From: Nocardia africana NBRC 100379
GTDB taxonomy: Bacteria > Actinomycetota > Actinomycetes > Mycobacteriales > Mycobacteriaceae
DNA length: 64,000 nt
Reading direction: 5' to 3'
Assembly: GCF_001612635.1 (NCBI RefSeq)
Contig: NZ_BDAV01000006.1
Coordinates: 186,001 to 250,000 of the forward strand
In this document: positions 1 through 8,590 of the stretch, one piece after another
Position numbering within the stretch: position 1 is the first letter of the stretch
Layout of the letters: the number at the start of each line of letters is the position of its first letter
Notes under the pieces: generated by a model
What the model was told of the DNA's origin: nothing
What the model saw: the letters and a program-made list of their open reading frames with translations, nothing else
Database searches by the model: none
Made by a program: the position numbers and the translations under genes

Positions 1-454
1 CTGCGGTTCCGTCGTCCAAGGTCCCGGACAACACGGCGCACGCCACTCGCGGCGCCCACGACATGGCCGCGGACCGGAACAGCGCGTCCACGCCGGGCCG
101 GTGGCCGTTCTCGGTGGGGCCCCGCGACAGATGCAGATGAGTGGACGTGACGACCAGATGGCGATCCGGAACCGCCACGTACACCACGCCGGAACGCAGC
201 GGCATGCCGTCGGTGGCGGCGACGGCAGGAAGCGGCCCGGTCCGGTTCAGAATGGCCGGCAGCGCGCTCGCGCCGTGCGGCGGCATGTGCAGGACGATCG
301 CGACCGCGGCGTCGAGGTCCGGCGGTAGCCCGCCGACGAATTCGCGCAACGCTTCCACGCCGCCGGCCGACGCACCGGCGACGATCAGATCCTGCGGCAG
401 GCGCGCCGCCCCGGCTTCCGTTTCGGCCGGGTCCGCGGCCAGAGATTCATTCAT
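1..454 (-). CDS. CheB-like protein-glutamate methylesterase domain (C-terminus cut by window edge)
   Basis: The reading frame starts at an ATG at 454 and runs off the left edge, so only about 151 residues are visible. It begins almost directly with the CheB_methylest fold: GASAGGVEAL holds the family's catalytic serine, LHMPPHGAS the histidine and LSGTLDDGTA the aspartate. No receiver domain precedes it, so it is a stand-alone methylesterase domain, not a full chemotaxis CheB. It lies 9 bases after an STAS protein gene on the same strand, so the two are probably co-transcribed. No chemotaxis genes are visible. A role in stress signalling rather than motility is an inference. Confidence 0.85.
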   Translation of the reverse strand, partial: MNESLAADPAETEAGAARLPQDLIVAGASAGGVEALREFVGGLPPDLDAAVAIVLHMPPHGASALPAILNRTGPLPAVAATDGMPLRSGVVYVAVPDRHLVVTSTHLHLSRGPTENGHRPGVDALFRSAAMSWAPRVACAVLSGTLDDGTA

Positions 455-463
455 GAGAGGCGA

Positions 464-976
464 TCACTCGGCTTTCGGACAGCCGGTCCGAACCGACGGC
501 CGGCTGCGGCCGTGAGATGGCACGGGCTGGGTACTGGTTGCCGGACGCGGGGGACCGACGGGGCCTACCGGCCCCAGCGCCTCCACGACGGTGCCGTACA
601 GCGGCACATGGGCATCGATATCGCCGGCGTCCACCATGCGGGCGACCGTCGGGCTGGTGCTGACGAGCGCCAGGCCGACCGGGAGCCGGTCGGCCTCATC
701 GGCCAGTACCGCCAATGCGCGCCAGCCCAGAAAACTCAAACGCGTCGTATCGATCACCAGATGTCCGCCGGCGCGGCGCGCGACCGCGGCGCCCGAACGG
801 ATGTGCGCTCGCCACACGGTCAGCGCCGCGGTATCGGCCTCGCCGCGCAAGCACAGGATCGCGGCATGGGAACGTTCCCGGACGACCGCCCTCAGCTGGG
901 GACGCGGGCCGCCCTCGGCCTCCGCGACCCCGTCGAACAGCGGCCCCGGTTGCGGCTCCCCTTCGCTCGGAAACAT
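464..976 (-). CDS. STAS-domain protein (anti-anti-sigma-like)
   Basis: A protein of 170 residues. The centre (about residues 25-130) reads as an STAS fold: a first strand AAILCLRGEADTAAL, then HLVIDTTRLSFLGWRALAVL around the usual phosphorylatable position. STAS proteins typically bind anti-sigma or sensor partners. Here the conserved serine of the DxSxxxFxxS motif is not obvious (TRLSFLGW), so phospho-control is uncertain. The ATG at 976 is chosen because GGAGG lies four bases upstream; the frame stays open further upstream without a better site. The CheB-like gene follows directly. The C-terminal 35 residues are proline-rich and low in complexity. Confidence 0.75.
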   Translation of the reverse strand: MFPSEGEPQPGPLFDGVAEAEGGPRPQLRAVVRERSHAAILCLRGEADTAALTVWRAHIRSGAAVARRAGGHLVIDTTRLSFLGWRALAVLADEADRLPVGLALVSTSPTVARMVDAGDIDAHVPLYGTVVEALGPVGPVGPPRPATSTQPVPSHGRSRPSVRTGCPKAE

Positions 977-1123
977 CTCTCCTCCAAGCAGATTCGAATA
1001 CGGCCCCATTCGCCACGCTACCCCTGCGCCGGAAGCGGACCTCCTTTCTTTGTAACAGAGAACCAGGCCGCGGGTGGTCGCACGAGCGGCTGTGCGAGCG
1101 CCTCGCCGACGCCTGTTCACCGC

Positions 1124-1148
1124 ATACCCGGCGGCTGCGGATCGAACC
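1124..1148 (-). promoter_or_regulatory. Possible SigF/SigB-type promoter for the STAS-CheB pair
   Basis: Read on the minus strand, GGTTC (1148-1144) and GGGTAT (1129-1124) are separated by 14 bases. This resembles the actinobacterial SigF/SigB consensus (GGTTT, 14-16 bases, GGGTA). It lies about 150 bases upstream of the STAS gene, which fits a stress-sigma-controlled partner-switch operon. The rest of 977-1285 (about 309 bases) shows no gene. Confidence 0.35.
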
Positions 1149-1285
1149 TTTTCGCACCGGCCGCGCCGGAATATCTCGCCGCCCCCGGGGTAGGGCGTCC
1201 AGTGACCGGCCCCCGGCGCCGGCCACGAACACCACCGCGCCAGCCCCACGAACACCACATCCGACCCGGCTATCGAGGAGTGAAC

Positions 1286-1791
1286 GTGAAAGCAGTTGTC
1301 TGGCACGGCGTCGGCGATATCCGTCTCGACGTCGTCGACGATCCGAAGATCCAGGAGCCCACCGACGCCATCGTGCAGATCACCTCGTCCGCGATCTGCG
1401 GGACCGATCTGCATCTGGTGCGCGGCACGATGCCCGGCATGGTGCCCGGCACCGATTCCGGTCAGTGGCTGGTCGGCGACGCACCGAGTCTGCCGGGCGC
1501 TGGGCGGTGCAGGCGGTCGCGAAGGCCGGTTCGGTCGGTGTGATCGGCGTATATCCCCCCACCTTCGACCGCTTCCCCCTCGGTGTCGTCCTCAACCGCA
1601 ATCTCACCGTGCAGGGCGGCAACTGCAACCACCACCGCTACGTCCCCGGCCTGCTCGACAAGGTGGGGCGCGGCGACCTCGATCCCACGCGGTTCATCAC
1701 CCAGCACGCCGAACCGCAATCGATGATCGACGCCTACGAGGCCTTCGATCTCCGCCGGACCGGCTGGCTGAAAACCGTGGTGCCGATGTAG
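1286..1791 (+). pseudogene. Relic of a zinc-dependent alcohol dehydrogenase (internal deletion and frameshift)
   Basis: The GTG at 1286, with GAGGAG just upstream, opens a typical medium-chain dehydrogenase N-terminus: MKAVVWHGVGDIRLDVV, then ICGTDLHLVRG with the catalytic zinc cysteine. Around 1480-1510 the frame changes and the protein resumes at the far C-terminus (VGVIGVYPPTFDRFPLG to GWLKTVVPM). About 200 central residues, including the Rossmann cofactor-binding domain, are missing. The family is normally 340-390 residues. The product cannot be an active dehydrogenase. The intact ends suggest one deletion event with a frame slip. Confidence 0.85.
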
Positions 1792-1929
1792 ATCTCTCGG
1801 CCTGATCGTCTCCGGCCGCCCCCGCGCCGGCGCGAAGCGGGGGTGGTTAATGTACGGACGGCTCGTGAGAACCCTCAGTTCACCAACCGAGAGGCCACGA
1901 GCGATATCAGGCATCGAGAAAGAAGAATC

Positions 1930-2442
1930 ATGCGTCACGTCATTCGCGCAGCCGCGATCGCGGTTCTCGCCACCTCCGCCGCGGTCGGCATCGCCGCTCC
2001 GGCCTTCGCCGAGTCTGGGTCGCCCGCGACCGCCACGGTCGCGGGCGATCAGGGCACGCCGGCCGATCCGGCCGCACCCGCCGGTGCACCGGTCGATCCG
2101 ACCACGGAGTATCTGAACGCGTTCGACACCATCGCCGGTGCGTGGGCCAACGACTCCACGGTCGGCCAGGTCGTGGGCACGGCGGCGGGCCTGGTGGTCG
2201 GCTGCCCACTCGGGGCGATCACCGGCGGCACCCTGACCATTCCGGTGCCGGTGCTGACGCCGATCGGCATCGTGGGCGGCTGCATTCTCGGCGCGGGCAC
2301 GCTCGGATTCCTCGGCGGCATGGCCGGCGGCATCGTCACCGGCGGACCGAGTTTGGCGAACGCGGTGAGCGACCAGTACACCTCGCTTCATTCCAAAGGC
2401 CTGATCGCACAGTCGATGCCGGCCGACGGCAACGCACGGTAA
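1930..2442 (+). CDS. Secreted glycine-rich protein, paralogue 1
   Basis: 170 residues with a clear Sec signal peptide (MRHVIRAAAIAVLATSAAVG, then an APAFAE cleavage region). After a proline/alanine-rich spacer it has a long hydrophobic glycine-zipper-like stretch with GLVVGCPLGAITGGTL and a second cysteine in IGIVGGCILGAG. The spacing of the two cysteines matches that in the next gene, so the two are diverged tandem paralogues. No function is known to me. The ATG at 1930 is preferred over upstream in-frame starts because the signal peptide begins there and a purine-rich stretch (GAGAAAGAAG) precedes it. Confidence 0.75.
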   Translation: MRHVIRAAAIAVLATSAAVGIAAPAFAESGSPATATVAGDQGTPADPAAPAGAPVDPTTEYLNAFDTIAGAWANDSTVGQVVGTAAGLVVGCPLGAITGGTLTIPVPVLTPIGIVGGCILGAGTLGFLGGMAGGIVTGGPSLANAVSDQYTSLHSKGLIAQSMPADGNAR

Positions 2443-2477
2443 TCGACACTCGCCCACCGATCAGAGCGGAAGAATCC

Positions 2478-3200
2478 ATGAAGACCACCACCCGGACCAT
2501 CGCCGTGTCCACCCTGCTCGCCACCGCCGTCGTCGCGGCGGCCGGAGCCGCCCAGGGCGAGGCCGTTGCCCCAGCACCCGCTGCCACCGCATCCGTTGCC
2601 CCGCAATCGGATCGGACCACTACCGACCTGGCTCCCGGCATCCGCTATCAGGACGACACGACCACCGGCACCGCGGCGTTGCAGACTCCGCTCGGCGCGG
2701 TGGCCGTGCGCCCCGAACAGTTCGACATTCGCGACGGCTCCGGCCGGACACTGCTCGGAACTCCGATCGAGGTTCCCGCGGCAGCCGATCCCGCCCAGCC
2801 TGCGGCGCCGTCCCAGACCGTCGCCGGCACCGTGGAATCGACTGCGGCACAGCCCGGCTCGGTTGCCGACACGCAGATGTCGGATCTGAACCAGGCCGTC
2901 GCGGCGGCCGCACCACACATGGGTCTGGCGATGGCGGTCGGCGGGATGGCCGGTTCGGTGATCGGCGCGGCCGTCGGCTGCCCGCTGGGTATCGCCACCG
3001 GCGGCACGCTCATCTCCCTCGCCACCGCCGGAACCATGACCGTGCCCGCGATGGCCGCGGCCTGCCTGGTCGGCGTGGTCGCGGTGGGTGGCCTCGGCGC
3101 GAGCGTCGGCGGCGTCGCGGTAGCCCTTCCGGTCGGAATCGCCGCGGGCACACAGAAGTACAACCAGCTGCAGGCCGAGCACGCCCAGGGCGCGCACTGA
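2478..3200 (+). CDS. Secreted glycine-rich protein, paralogue 2
   Basis: 240 residues with a signal peptide (MKTTTRTIAVSTLLATAVVA) and a longer mature N-terminus than its neighbour. The C-terminal half repeats the paralogue's hydrophobic glycine/alanine module: AAVGCPLGIATGGTLISL, then a second cysteine in AMAAACLVGVVAVGGLG. Starts 35 bases after paralogue 1, so the pair is probably one transcript ending at the hairpin just downstream. A membrane-inserted or cell-envelope protein is plausible; the function is unknown. Confidence 0.75.
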   Translation: MKTTTRTIAVSTLLATAVVAAAGAAQGEAVAPAPAATASVAPQSDRTTTDLAPGIRYQDDTTTGTAALQTPLGAVAVRPEQFDIRDGSGRTLLGTPIEVPAAADPAQPAAPSQTVAGTVESTAAQPGSVADTQMSDLNQAVAAAAPHMGLAMAVGGMAGSVIGAAVGCPLGIATGGTLISLATAGTMTVPAMAAACLVGVVAVGGLGASVGGVAVALPVGIAAGTQKYNQLQAEHAQGAH

Positions 3201-3204
3201 GCCA

Positions 3205-3241
3205 CCGTGCCCGGCCCCTCCGCGCAAGGGGCCGGGCACGG
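3205..3241 (+). terminator. Strong hairpin after the secreted-protein pair
   Basis: Arms CCGTGCCCGGCCCC (3205-3218) and GGGGCCGGGCACGG (3228-3241) pair perfectly over 14 bases around a 9-base loop, 5 bases after the stop codon. No T-run follows, as is usual for actinobacterial terminators. Confidence 0.8.
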
Positions 3242-3331
3242 CGCCGGACGGTAGCGACGGCGTGTCGGCGTGACCGGGAGTCTTGCGCGGCGGACAGTGT
3301 CCACGACGTCGAGCGGAAGAAGTAGGCACCG

Positions 3332-4480
3332 ATGAGTTTGTCCACCCTGGCCCTGGTGCTGGCGCTCGGGCTGGCGGGACCGCTGCTGGCGTGGCGCGAA
3401 GCCTGGCACATACCGGTGATCGTCGGCGAGCTGCTGGCAGGAATCGTCTGCGGTGTCACCGGATTCGGGTGGCTCGACGCGTCGGATCCGGTGTTCTCCT
3501 TCCTGGCCGACATGGGTTTCGCGCTGGTGATGTTCGTCGCCGGCACCCATGTCCCGATTCGCGATCCTCGAATCCGCTCGGCGCTCGGGATCGGTGCCGT
3601 CCGGGCCGTGCTGGTCGGGTCGGCCGCGGCCGTGATCGGGTACCTGCTCGCCGGGTTCTTCGACACCGGGCACGGCGCGATCTATGCGGTGCTGCTCGCC
3701 TCGTCCTCCGCCGCGCTGGTGCTGCCGATCATCGATTCCCAAGGGCTGCAGGGCAGGTCGGTGCTGGAACTCACGGCGCAGGTGGCCATCGCCGACACCG
3801 CGTCGATCGTCGCGCTCCCGCTGGTGATCGACGCGGGCAACGCCGGACGCGCGACATGGGGTGCGCTGGCGGTGATCGGCACCGCGATGCTGCTGTTCGT
3901 GCTGCTGCGGTGGCTGGAGCGCTCCGGGTTACGCCGGCGTGCGCACCGAGTCTCCGAGCGCCGCAAATTCGCCCTCGAACTCCGAGTCAGTTTGGCTCTC
4001 GTATTCGGCATGGCCGCCATCGCCACCCGCACGCACGTGTCGATCATGTTGGCCGGGTTCGCGGCCGGACTGGCCGTCGCGGCCGTCGGCGAACCACGCC
4101 GGGTGGCGCGGCAATTGTTCGCCGCGACCGACGGATTCCTCGCTCCCCTGTTCTTCGTCTGGCTCGGCGCTCGGCTGAATCTGCGGGAATTCGCCGATCG
4201 CCCGCGGCTGATCCTGCTCGGGCTCGCGCTGGGAGCCGGCGCGCTGCTGGTGCATCTGCTCATCCGTCTGCTGGGGCAGCCGGTGACATTCGGCGCACTG
4301 GCCGCCGCTCAGATCGGTGTGCCGGTCGCGGCCGTCACCGTCGGCACCCAGCTGCATGTGCTGGTTCCGGGCGAGGCCGCGGCGATGATGCTGGGCGCGC
4401 TGGTGACGATCGCCGCGGCGGCGGTGGCTGCCGCGCTCGCGGCGCGACGGCCGCCGGTGGCGGATCCGGCCGCGCCGTGA
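3332..4480 (+). CDS. Cation:proton antiporter, CPA2 family
   Basis: 382 residues, almost entirely hydrophobic segments separated by short charged loops, as in Kef/NhaP-like monovalent cation/H+ exchangers of the inner membrane (10-12 helices). Family features include the paired early helices around IPVIVGELLAGIVCG and DMGFALVMFVAGTHV, and the later FFVWLGARLNL helix. There is no C-terminal TrkA/RCK nucleotide-binding domain, so it is the short form. A single gene after a terminator and followed by a convergent gene. The transported ion cannot be read from the sequence. Confidence 0.85.
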   Translation: MSLSTLALVLALGLAGPLLAWREAWHIPVIVGELLAGIVCGVTGFGWLDASDPVFSFLADMGFALVMFVAGTHVPIRDPRIRSALGIGAVRAVLVGSAAAVIGYLLAGFFDTGHGAIYAVLLASSSAALVLPIIDSQGLQGRSVLELTAQVAIADTASIVALPLVIDAGNAGRATWGALAVIGTAMLLFVLLRWLERSGLRRRAHRVSERRKFALELRVSLALVFGMAAIATRTHVSIMLAGFAAGLAVAAVGEPRRVARQLFAATDGFLAPLFFVWLGARLNLREFADRPRLILLGLALGAGALLVHLLIRLLGQPVTFGALAAAQIGVPVAAVTVGTQLHVLVPGEAAAMMLGALVTIAAAAVAAALAARRPPVADPAAP

Positions 4481-4487
4481 GCGACGG

Positions 4488-5294
4488 TCAGGGCTTGTGC
4501 GCCACCACCGCGAACATGGTCACCGAGAAGTGATAGTCGCCGGTCTCGGCACCGCGCCGGATTTCGGCGAGAACGTAGTCGCGCTGGGCGTCGGTGATCA
4601 ATCCGTCGGCCACACCCCGGTCGGTGACCGCCGTGAACATCGGGAGGATCGACTCGGGTTCCCAGATCACGGCCTCGGAACCGATATCGTCGATCACCAG
4701 GCCCGCTTCGACCAGCCGGCCCCGTAAATGCCTGCCGGAGTTGCGATTCGGGCTGTTGGTCTCCATCCGCTGCTGCAATGCCGCGACGACCTCCGGATCG
4801 CCGGGATGGAAGATCGCGGTGGACCAGTCGCTGTCGATCAGCACCACCCGTCCGCCCGGCCGCAGCACCCGCGCGATCTCGGCGGTGGCCTGCGCCGGAT
4901 CGTCGAGGTGCTGATAGACCCGCTCACAGCGAACCGCGTCGACGGATGCGTCCGGCAGCGGCAGATCGTAGGCCGATCCCTCGATGAATTCGGCCTTCAC
5001 GTCCGCGGCGCGCTCGCGCGCCACCGCGAGCATCGACGGATTCGGATCGATACCGATCGCTCGCCCGTCCGCACCCACCAGAGCGGCCAGCTCCACCACT
5101 TCACTGCCGGTGCCGGAGCCCAGGTCGAGGGCGGTTTCGCCGGGTCGCAGCGCCAGTGCGGCGCGCGCCCACTCACGCATCCGCGCCACGCCGGGTAGCG
5201 CGGCTTGATTGTCGAGTATCCGGACGATCAGGTCCTGCTCCGGGTGGTCGACCTGGTCGATGTGGAAGGACGGAACGCCTCGTTGATCGCTCAC
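4488..5294 (-). CDS. Class I SAM-dependent methyltransferase
   Basis: 268 residues from a GTG at 5294. The SAM-binding motif I is ALDLGSGTGSEV near residue 57. The acidic end of strand 2 follows (AIGIDPNPSML), then DLPLPDASVDAVRCERVYQHLDD (motif II/III region) and VLRPGGRVVLIDSDW. This is the UbiE/Coq5-like Methyltransf_11 pattern. The acceptor is unknown; the C-terminal third is divergent. It is convergent with the antiporter and lies 21 bases downstream of a TetR gene on the same strand, with which it may be co-transcribed. Confidence 0.85.
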   Translation of the reverse strand: MSDQRGVPSFHIDQVDHPEQDLIVRILDNQAALPGVARMREWARAALALRPGETALDLGSGTGSEVVELAALVGADGRAIGIDPNPSMLAVARERAADVKAEFIEGSAYDLPLPDASVDAVRCERVYQHLDDPAQATAEIARVLRPGGRVVLIDSDWSTAIFHPGDPEVVAALQQRMETNSPNRNSGRHLRGRLVEAGLVIDDIGSEAVIWEPESILPMFTAVTDRGVADGLITDAQRDYVLAEIRRGAETGDYHFSVTMFAVVAHKP

Positions 5295-5315
5295 CCCGCC
5301 AGTATGCCCGCGCGG

Positions 5316-5867
5316 TCAGTCGAACAGCAGGTGTGCGGCGTGAGCGAGCACCTCCGATCTGTTCTGGCCGGGATGCTCGGCCGTGATCAGGCGATTGGCG
5401 ATTACCATCGAAAAAGACAGCAGCGCAACGGCTTCCACATCCTCGGGCGCGACGCCGGAGTTCCGCAGCAGCGTGCGCAGGTAGTCCATTCTGGCGTTGT
5501 CCACCTTCCGCAGCCGCACCTCCACCGCCGGATCGCGCCGGGCCCAGGCCCGGATGGCGAGATCCAGCGGCGTCAGATCCTCGGCGAAGGTCAGCGTGCC
5601 CGCCCGACGGATCTTGCGCTTGGGATCGCCGCCCTCACGTTCGACCTGTTCGCGCACATCGTCGACGGCTCGCCGCTCCCAGTCGTCGAGCATCGCCTCG
5701 AGTAGTTCGTCGCGGGAGCGGAACTGCCGGTAGAAACCGCCGCGGGTTACGCCGAGTTGCGCGGCCAGCGCCTCCACCCGGACCGCGTCGGGACCGTGGT
5801 GCTCCAGGACCGAGAGGCCGGCATCGATCCACGCCTGCCGCGGAGTTCGCACCGGTGGCGCCATCAC
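5316..5867 (-). CDS. TetR family transcriptional regulator
   Basis: 183 residues. The N-terminal TetR helix-turn-helix spans about residues 12-58 (VEALAAQLGVTRGGFYRQF); the rest is a helical ligand-binding domain. Divergent from the gene at 5974, with a perfect 12-bp inverted repeat between them, so autoregulation and control of that neighbour are likely. Effector unknown. Confidence 0.9.
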   Translation of the reverse strand: MMAPPVRTPRQAWIDAGLSVLEHHGPDAVRVEALAAQLGVTRGGFYRQFRSRDELLEAMLDDWERRAVDDVREQVEREGGDPKRKIRRAGTLTFAEDLTPLDLAIRAWARRDPAVEVRLRKVDNARMDYLRTLLRNSGVAPEDVEAVALLSFSMVIANRLITAEHPGQNRSEVLAHAAHLLFD

Positions 5868-5914
5868 GTCCTCCTTCTCGACCGGCTCGATACGCCCTTG
5901 ATTAGATCACCCAC

Positions 5915-5945
5915 CAATAGATACAGTACTGTTCTGTATCTATTG
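5915..5945. promoter_or_regulatory. Palindromic operator, probably of the adjacent TetR
   Basis: Arms CAATAGATACAG (5915-5926) and CTGTATCTATTG (5934-5945) are perfectly complementary with a 7-base spacer. The site is AT-rich in an otherwise GC-rich region and lies in the 106-bp gap between the divergent TetR and 5974 genes. Confidence 0.8.
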
Positions 5946-5973
5946 TGCAGTACCGAACCGGAAGGTTCTCGTC

Positions 5974-6462
5974 ATGTCCGTGCACACCTCCCCCAGCGTC
6001 CGCCAATGCGGAATCACCGCCGACCTGCTCGCCCTCACCACCCTCGACGACGTCGTCTACATCGACAGCCACGTGCTGGAAACGCCCACCGCGACCGACC
6101 GCACCGCCGAGCAGTGGGCCCGCGCGATCATGGAGGACGTTCCCGAGGACACCGGTGCGCGATTGCGGGCGGCGTGGGCCGGCATCGAACTCGACCTCAC
6201 CCCTGGCGCGCCGGAGACTGTCGCCGGTTGGCGTATCACCTTCTCCGCACCGGAATGCCTTCTGCTGCGTGCCGATTCGGGTCTCGGATTCCACGGCGAA
6301 CTGGCGCTCGAGATCCGCGACGGCGTCGTCGCGCTGGCCACCTTCGTGGCCATGCGCGGCACACGGGCACCGGATGTGTGGTTCGGCGTGGTCCCCGGCC
6401 ATCTGGCGTTCGTGCGCTCACTTCTCGAACGAGCCGGCAGTGCGGAGCCGGCGGCGAGGTGA
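5974..6462 (+). CDS. Uncharacterised protein, probable TetR target
   Basis: 162 residues with no motif that I recognise, no signal peptide and no membrane segment. It is rich in acidic residues, and the middle (VAGWRITFSAPECLLLRAD) alternates like beta strands, so a small globular cytosolic fold is likely. It is divergent from a TetR regulator across a strong palindrome, so expression is probably induced by that regulator's ligand. It ends 9 bases before the convergent glutamine-synthetase-like gene. Confidence 0.6.
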   Translation: MSVHTSPSVRQCGITADLLALTTLDDVVYIDSHVLETPTATDRTAEQWARAIMEDVPEDTGARLRAAWAGIELDLTPGAPETVAGWRITFSAPECLLLRADSGLGFHGELALEIRDGVVALATFVAMRGTRAPDVWFGVVPGHLAFVRSLLERAGSAEPAAR

Positions 6463-6471
6463 CGGTGCGGG

Positions 6472-7911
6472 TCAGTACCTCCACCGGCAGGCGTCGGTGA
6501 TCTGCTCGGGTGTGGCCTCGGCGAAGAGCGCGATCTCACCGCGCCGCACGCTGCCGATGGTGTCGGCGAGGTCGGCGCCGAATGCCGCGCACAGCACCTC
6601 GTCGGCATCGAAGGCCGCCACCGCGTCCGCGAGCGTGGTCGGCAACGGGGTGATCCCGCGCGCGGATCGGGTGGCGGAGTCGAGTCGAGCCGGGTCGCCG
6701 GCCACCGGCTCGGGCAGGGTCGCCTCCACCTGCAAACCGGCCCGGCCCGCCGCCACCAGGCCCGCCAACGCCAGATACGGATTGGCGGCGGCGTCGAATG
6801 TCTTGATCTCGATATTGGCCGCGCGATCGCGCTCCCCCTCACTTCCGGTGATGTAGCGCAGAGCGGCCTCCCGGTTCTCCAGCCCCCAGCACCGGAAGAC
6901 ACCCGCCCAATGACTGGGCTGCAAGCGCAGATAACTCGCCACCGCCGGGCAGCCGACGGCCAGCAGCGCGGGCAGATGGTCCAGGATCCCCGCGGCGAAG
7001 TGCTCCCCCTCCGCGCCGATGCCGAAAGGTCCGGGACCGCCGGACATCCGATTCACCCCGTCACGCCACAGGCTCAGATGTACGTGGCCGCCGTTACCGA
7101 CGACACCGGGCACGACCATCGGGCTGAACGTGGCCCGCAAGCCGTGAGCACCGCTGACGGCGCGGACGATCTCGCGCACCAGCACCGCGTTGTCCGCGGT
7201 ACGGACGGGATCGCCGGAGGCGACGGAGAGTTCGAACTGGCCCACCTCGTATTCGGGATGTATCTGCTCGACGCCGATGCCGCTCTCGCGCACCTTCGTC
7301 ACCACATCGCGCAGATACGAAGCCAGTTCGCTCACCCGGGCCATGCCGTAGGCGGGCGCCGAGGTGGCGGGGGTGAAGGTGTCGGGTTCGCGCGGATCGG
7401 GGCGCGATATCGTCCATTCGGTTTCGATCGCGGTACGCAACTCGTAGCCGTCGTCGGCCAGCTCGGCGACGAGCCGGCGCAACAGCAGCCGGGAATCGCG
7501 TGGGTGCGGCGTGCCACTTTGCGTATAGCGATCCGCGGGCGCCCATGCCCATCCCGGGAGCGCGGCCACGGCGGTGGCCCGATCGAGGTCCGGGTACAGC
7601 CGTAGGTCACCGGTCGGGCCACCGGCGACATGCTCGGTCAGGATGGAGTCGTCGACCAGGAAGGCGTCGAAGACCGGCGAGGCTCCGATACCCCAGGCGG
7701 CGGCGTGCGAGAACCGTTCCACCGGAACGGCTTTCATCCGGACGATACCGCTGGTGTCGACCCAGGTGACCGCCACGGCGTCGATATCGCGGGCACTCAG
7801 CGCGGCGGCGACGGCGCTCGCCCGATCCGCGCGGTCGCGGCGCAGGTGCTCGGTCAGTGGTTCCACGTCGACTCCCGGGAGTTCGATGGAAGCCGGCACA
7901 ACCAGACACAT
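6472..7911 (-). CDS. Glutamine-synthetase family protein
   Basis: 479 residues. It has the GS beta-grasp N-domain (DAVAVTWVDTSGIVRMKAVP), the metal- and ATP-site regions (AIETEWTI; NGGHVHLSLWRDG) and the C-terminal part around FRCWGLENREAALRYITG. The insertions and the lack of the usual GlnA adenylylation-loop tyrosine motif place it among GlnA-like enzymes (GlnA3/GlnA4 or glutamyl-polyamine/glutamyl-amine ligases), not housekeeping GlnA. Such enzymes ligate glutamate to amines using ATP. It stands alone, so no pathway can be assigned from context. The ATG at 7911 is the first start in the frame. Confidence 0.85.
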   Translation of the reverse strand: MCLVVPASIELPGVDVEPLTEHLRRDRADRASAVAAALSARDIDAVAVTWVDTSGIVRMKAVPVERFSHAAAWGIGASPVFDAFLVDDSILTEHVAGGPTGDLRLYPDLDRATAVAALPGWAWAPADRYTQSGTPHPRDSRLLLRRLVAELADDGYELRTAIETEWTISRPDPREPDTFTPATSAPAYGMARVSELASYLRDVVTKVRESGIGVEQIHPEYEVGQFELSVASGDPVRTADNAVLVREIVRAVSGAHGLRATFSPMVVPGVVGNGGHVHLSLWRDGVNRMSGGPGPFGIGAEGEHFAAGILDHLPALLAVGCPAVASYLRLQPSHWAGVFRCWGLENREAALRYITGSEGERDRAANIEIKTFDAAANPYLALAGLVAAGRAGLQVEATLPEPVAGDPARLDSATRSARGITPLPTTLADAVAAFDADEVLCAAFGADLADTIGSVRRGEIALFAEATPEQITDACRWRY

Positions 7912-8048
7912 TCGCCGGCGGGTTGCCGCGTTCGAGATTACGCGCCGACGTCTCGTTCGCCCGCACTTCCGCCGCTATCGCGCCGGATCACTCGACGGCA
8001 CCACACCGTCGTGGAACAGGCACCGGGGACCATCCGGGACGGTGCGGA

Positions 8049-8546
8049 TCACCGCATGGACAGACAGCCCTGGAAGGTCTGGAAATCGCCCGCGAAACCG
8101 GGGCCGCCGCTACACACCGGGGTCCCGATGCCGGAGACCGTGACCGTCGCACCCGGTCCGGCGATGCCGATGGCCAGGCCGGGCCGGACACCGGTCAGGT
8201 CGGCGCTCGCGCCGGGCCCCACCGCGATCGCCGCGGGCCCCGACCACGGCCCCGAGGCGGACCGGGCGATACCACCGCCCTGCGCGATGGCCAGCGACAA
8301 GCTCGTCGGCCCGGCGTTCGCGGTGGCCGTACCGTCGATGCCGTAGGCGGCCGCCGCACTCCCACCCGTGCTGGTGGCCGAACACGCGGCATCGGCACCT
8401 GTATCGGCGACCGATGTGGCACCCGGCGCCGGACAGCTGGTGGAGTCGGCTTGGGCCGGTGCGGCCGGCAGCGCGGCCGAGGTCAAGGCGATACCACCGC
8501 CGGAAACGAGAGCGAACAGCGCGCGACGCGCGGAAGAACGAGACAT
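8049..8546 (-). CDS. Small secreted protein linked to the carotenoid locus
   Basis: 165 residues from the ATG at 8546, with AGGAGG about 6 bases upstream. A signal peptide (RRALFALVSGGGIALTSAAL, cleavage near APAQA) is followed by a mature part rich in Ala, Gly, Ser and Thr with four cysteines (SCPAPG, DAACS, TPVCSG, FQGCLSM) that could form two disulphides. No known domain recognised. It is divergent from crtE, and the gap holds two copies of the 11-bp-period GATGC repeat proposed here as the LitR site, so light control is possible. Confidence 0.65.
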   Translation of the reverse strand: MSRSSARRALFALVSGGGIALTSAALPAAPAQADSTSCPAPGATSVADTGADAACSATSTGGSAAAAYGIDGTATANAGPTSLSLAIAQGGGIARSASGPWSGPAAIAVGPGASADLTGVRPGLAIGIAGPGATVTVSGIGTPVCSGGPGFAGDFQTFQGCLSMR

Positions 8547-8590
8547 GAGGGCCTCCTCTGATTGGTTCGTCTCAGCCAGAGTACCCGCAA

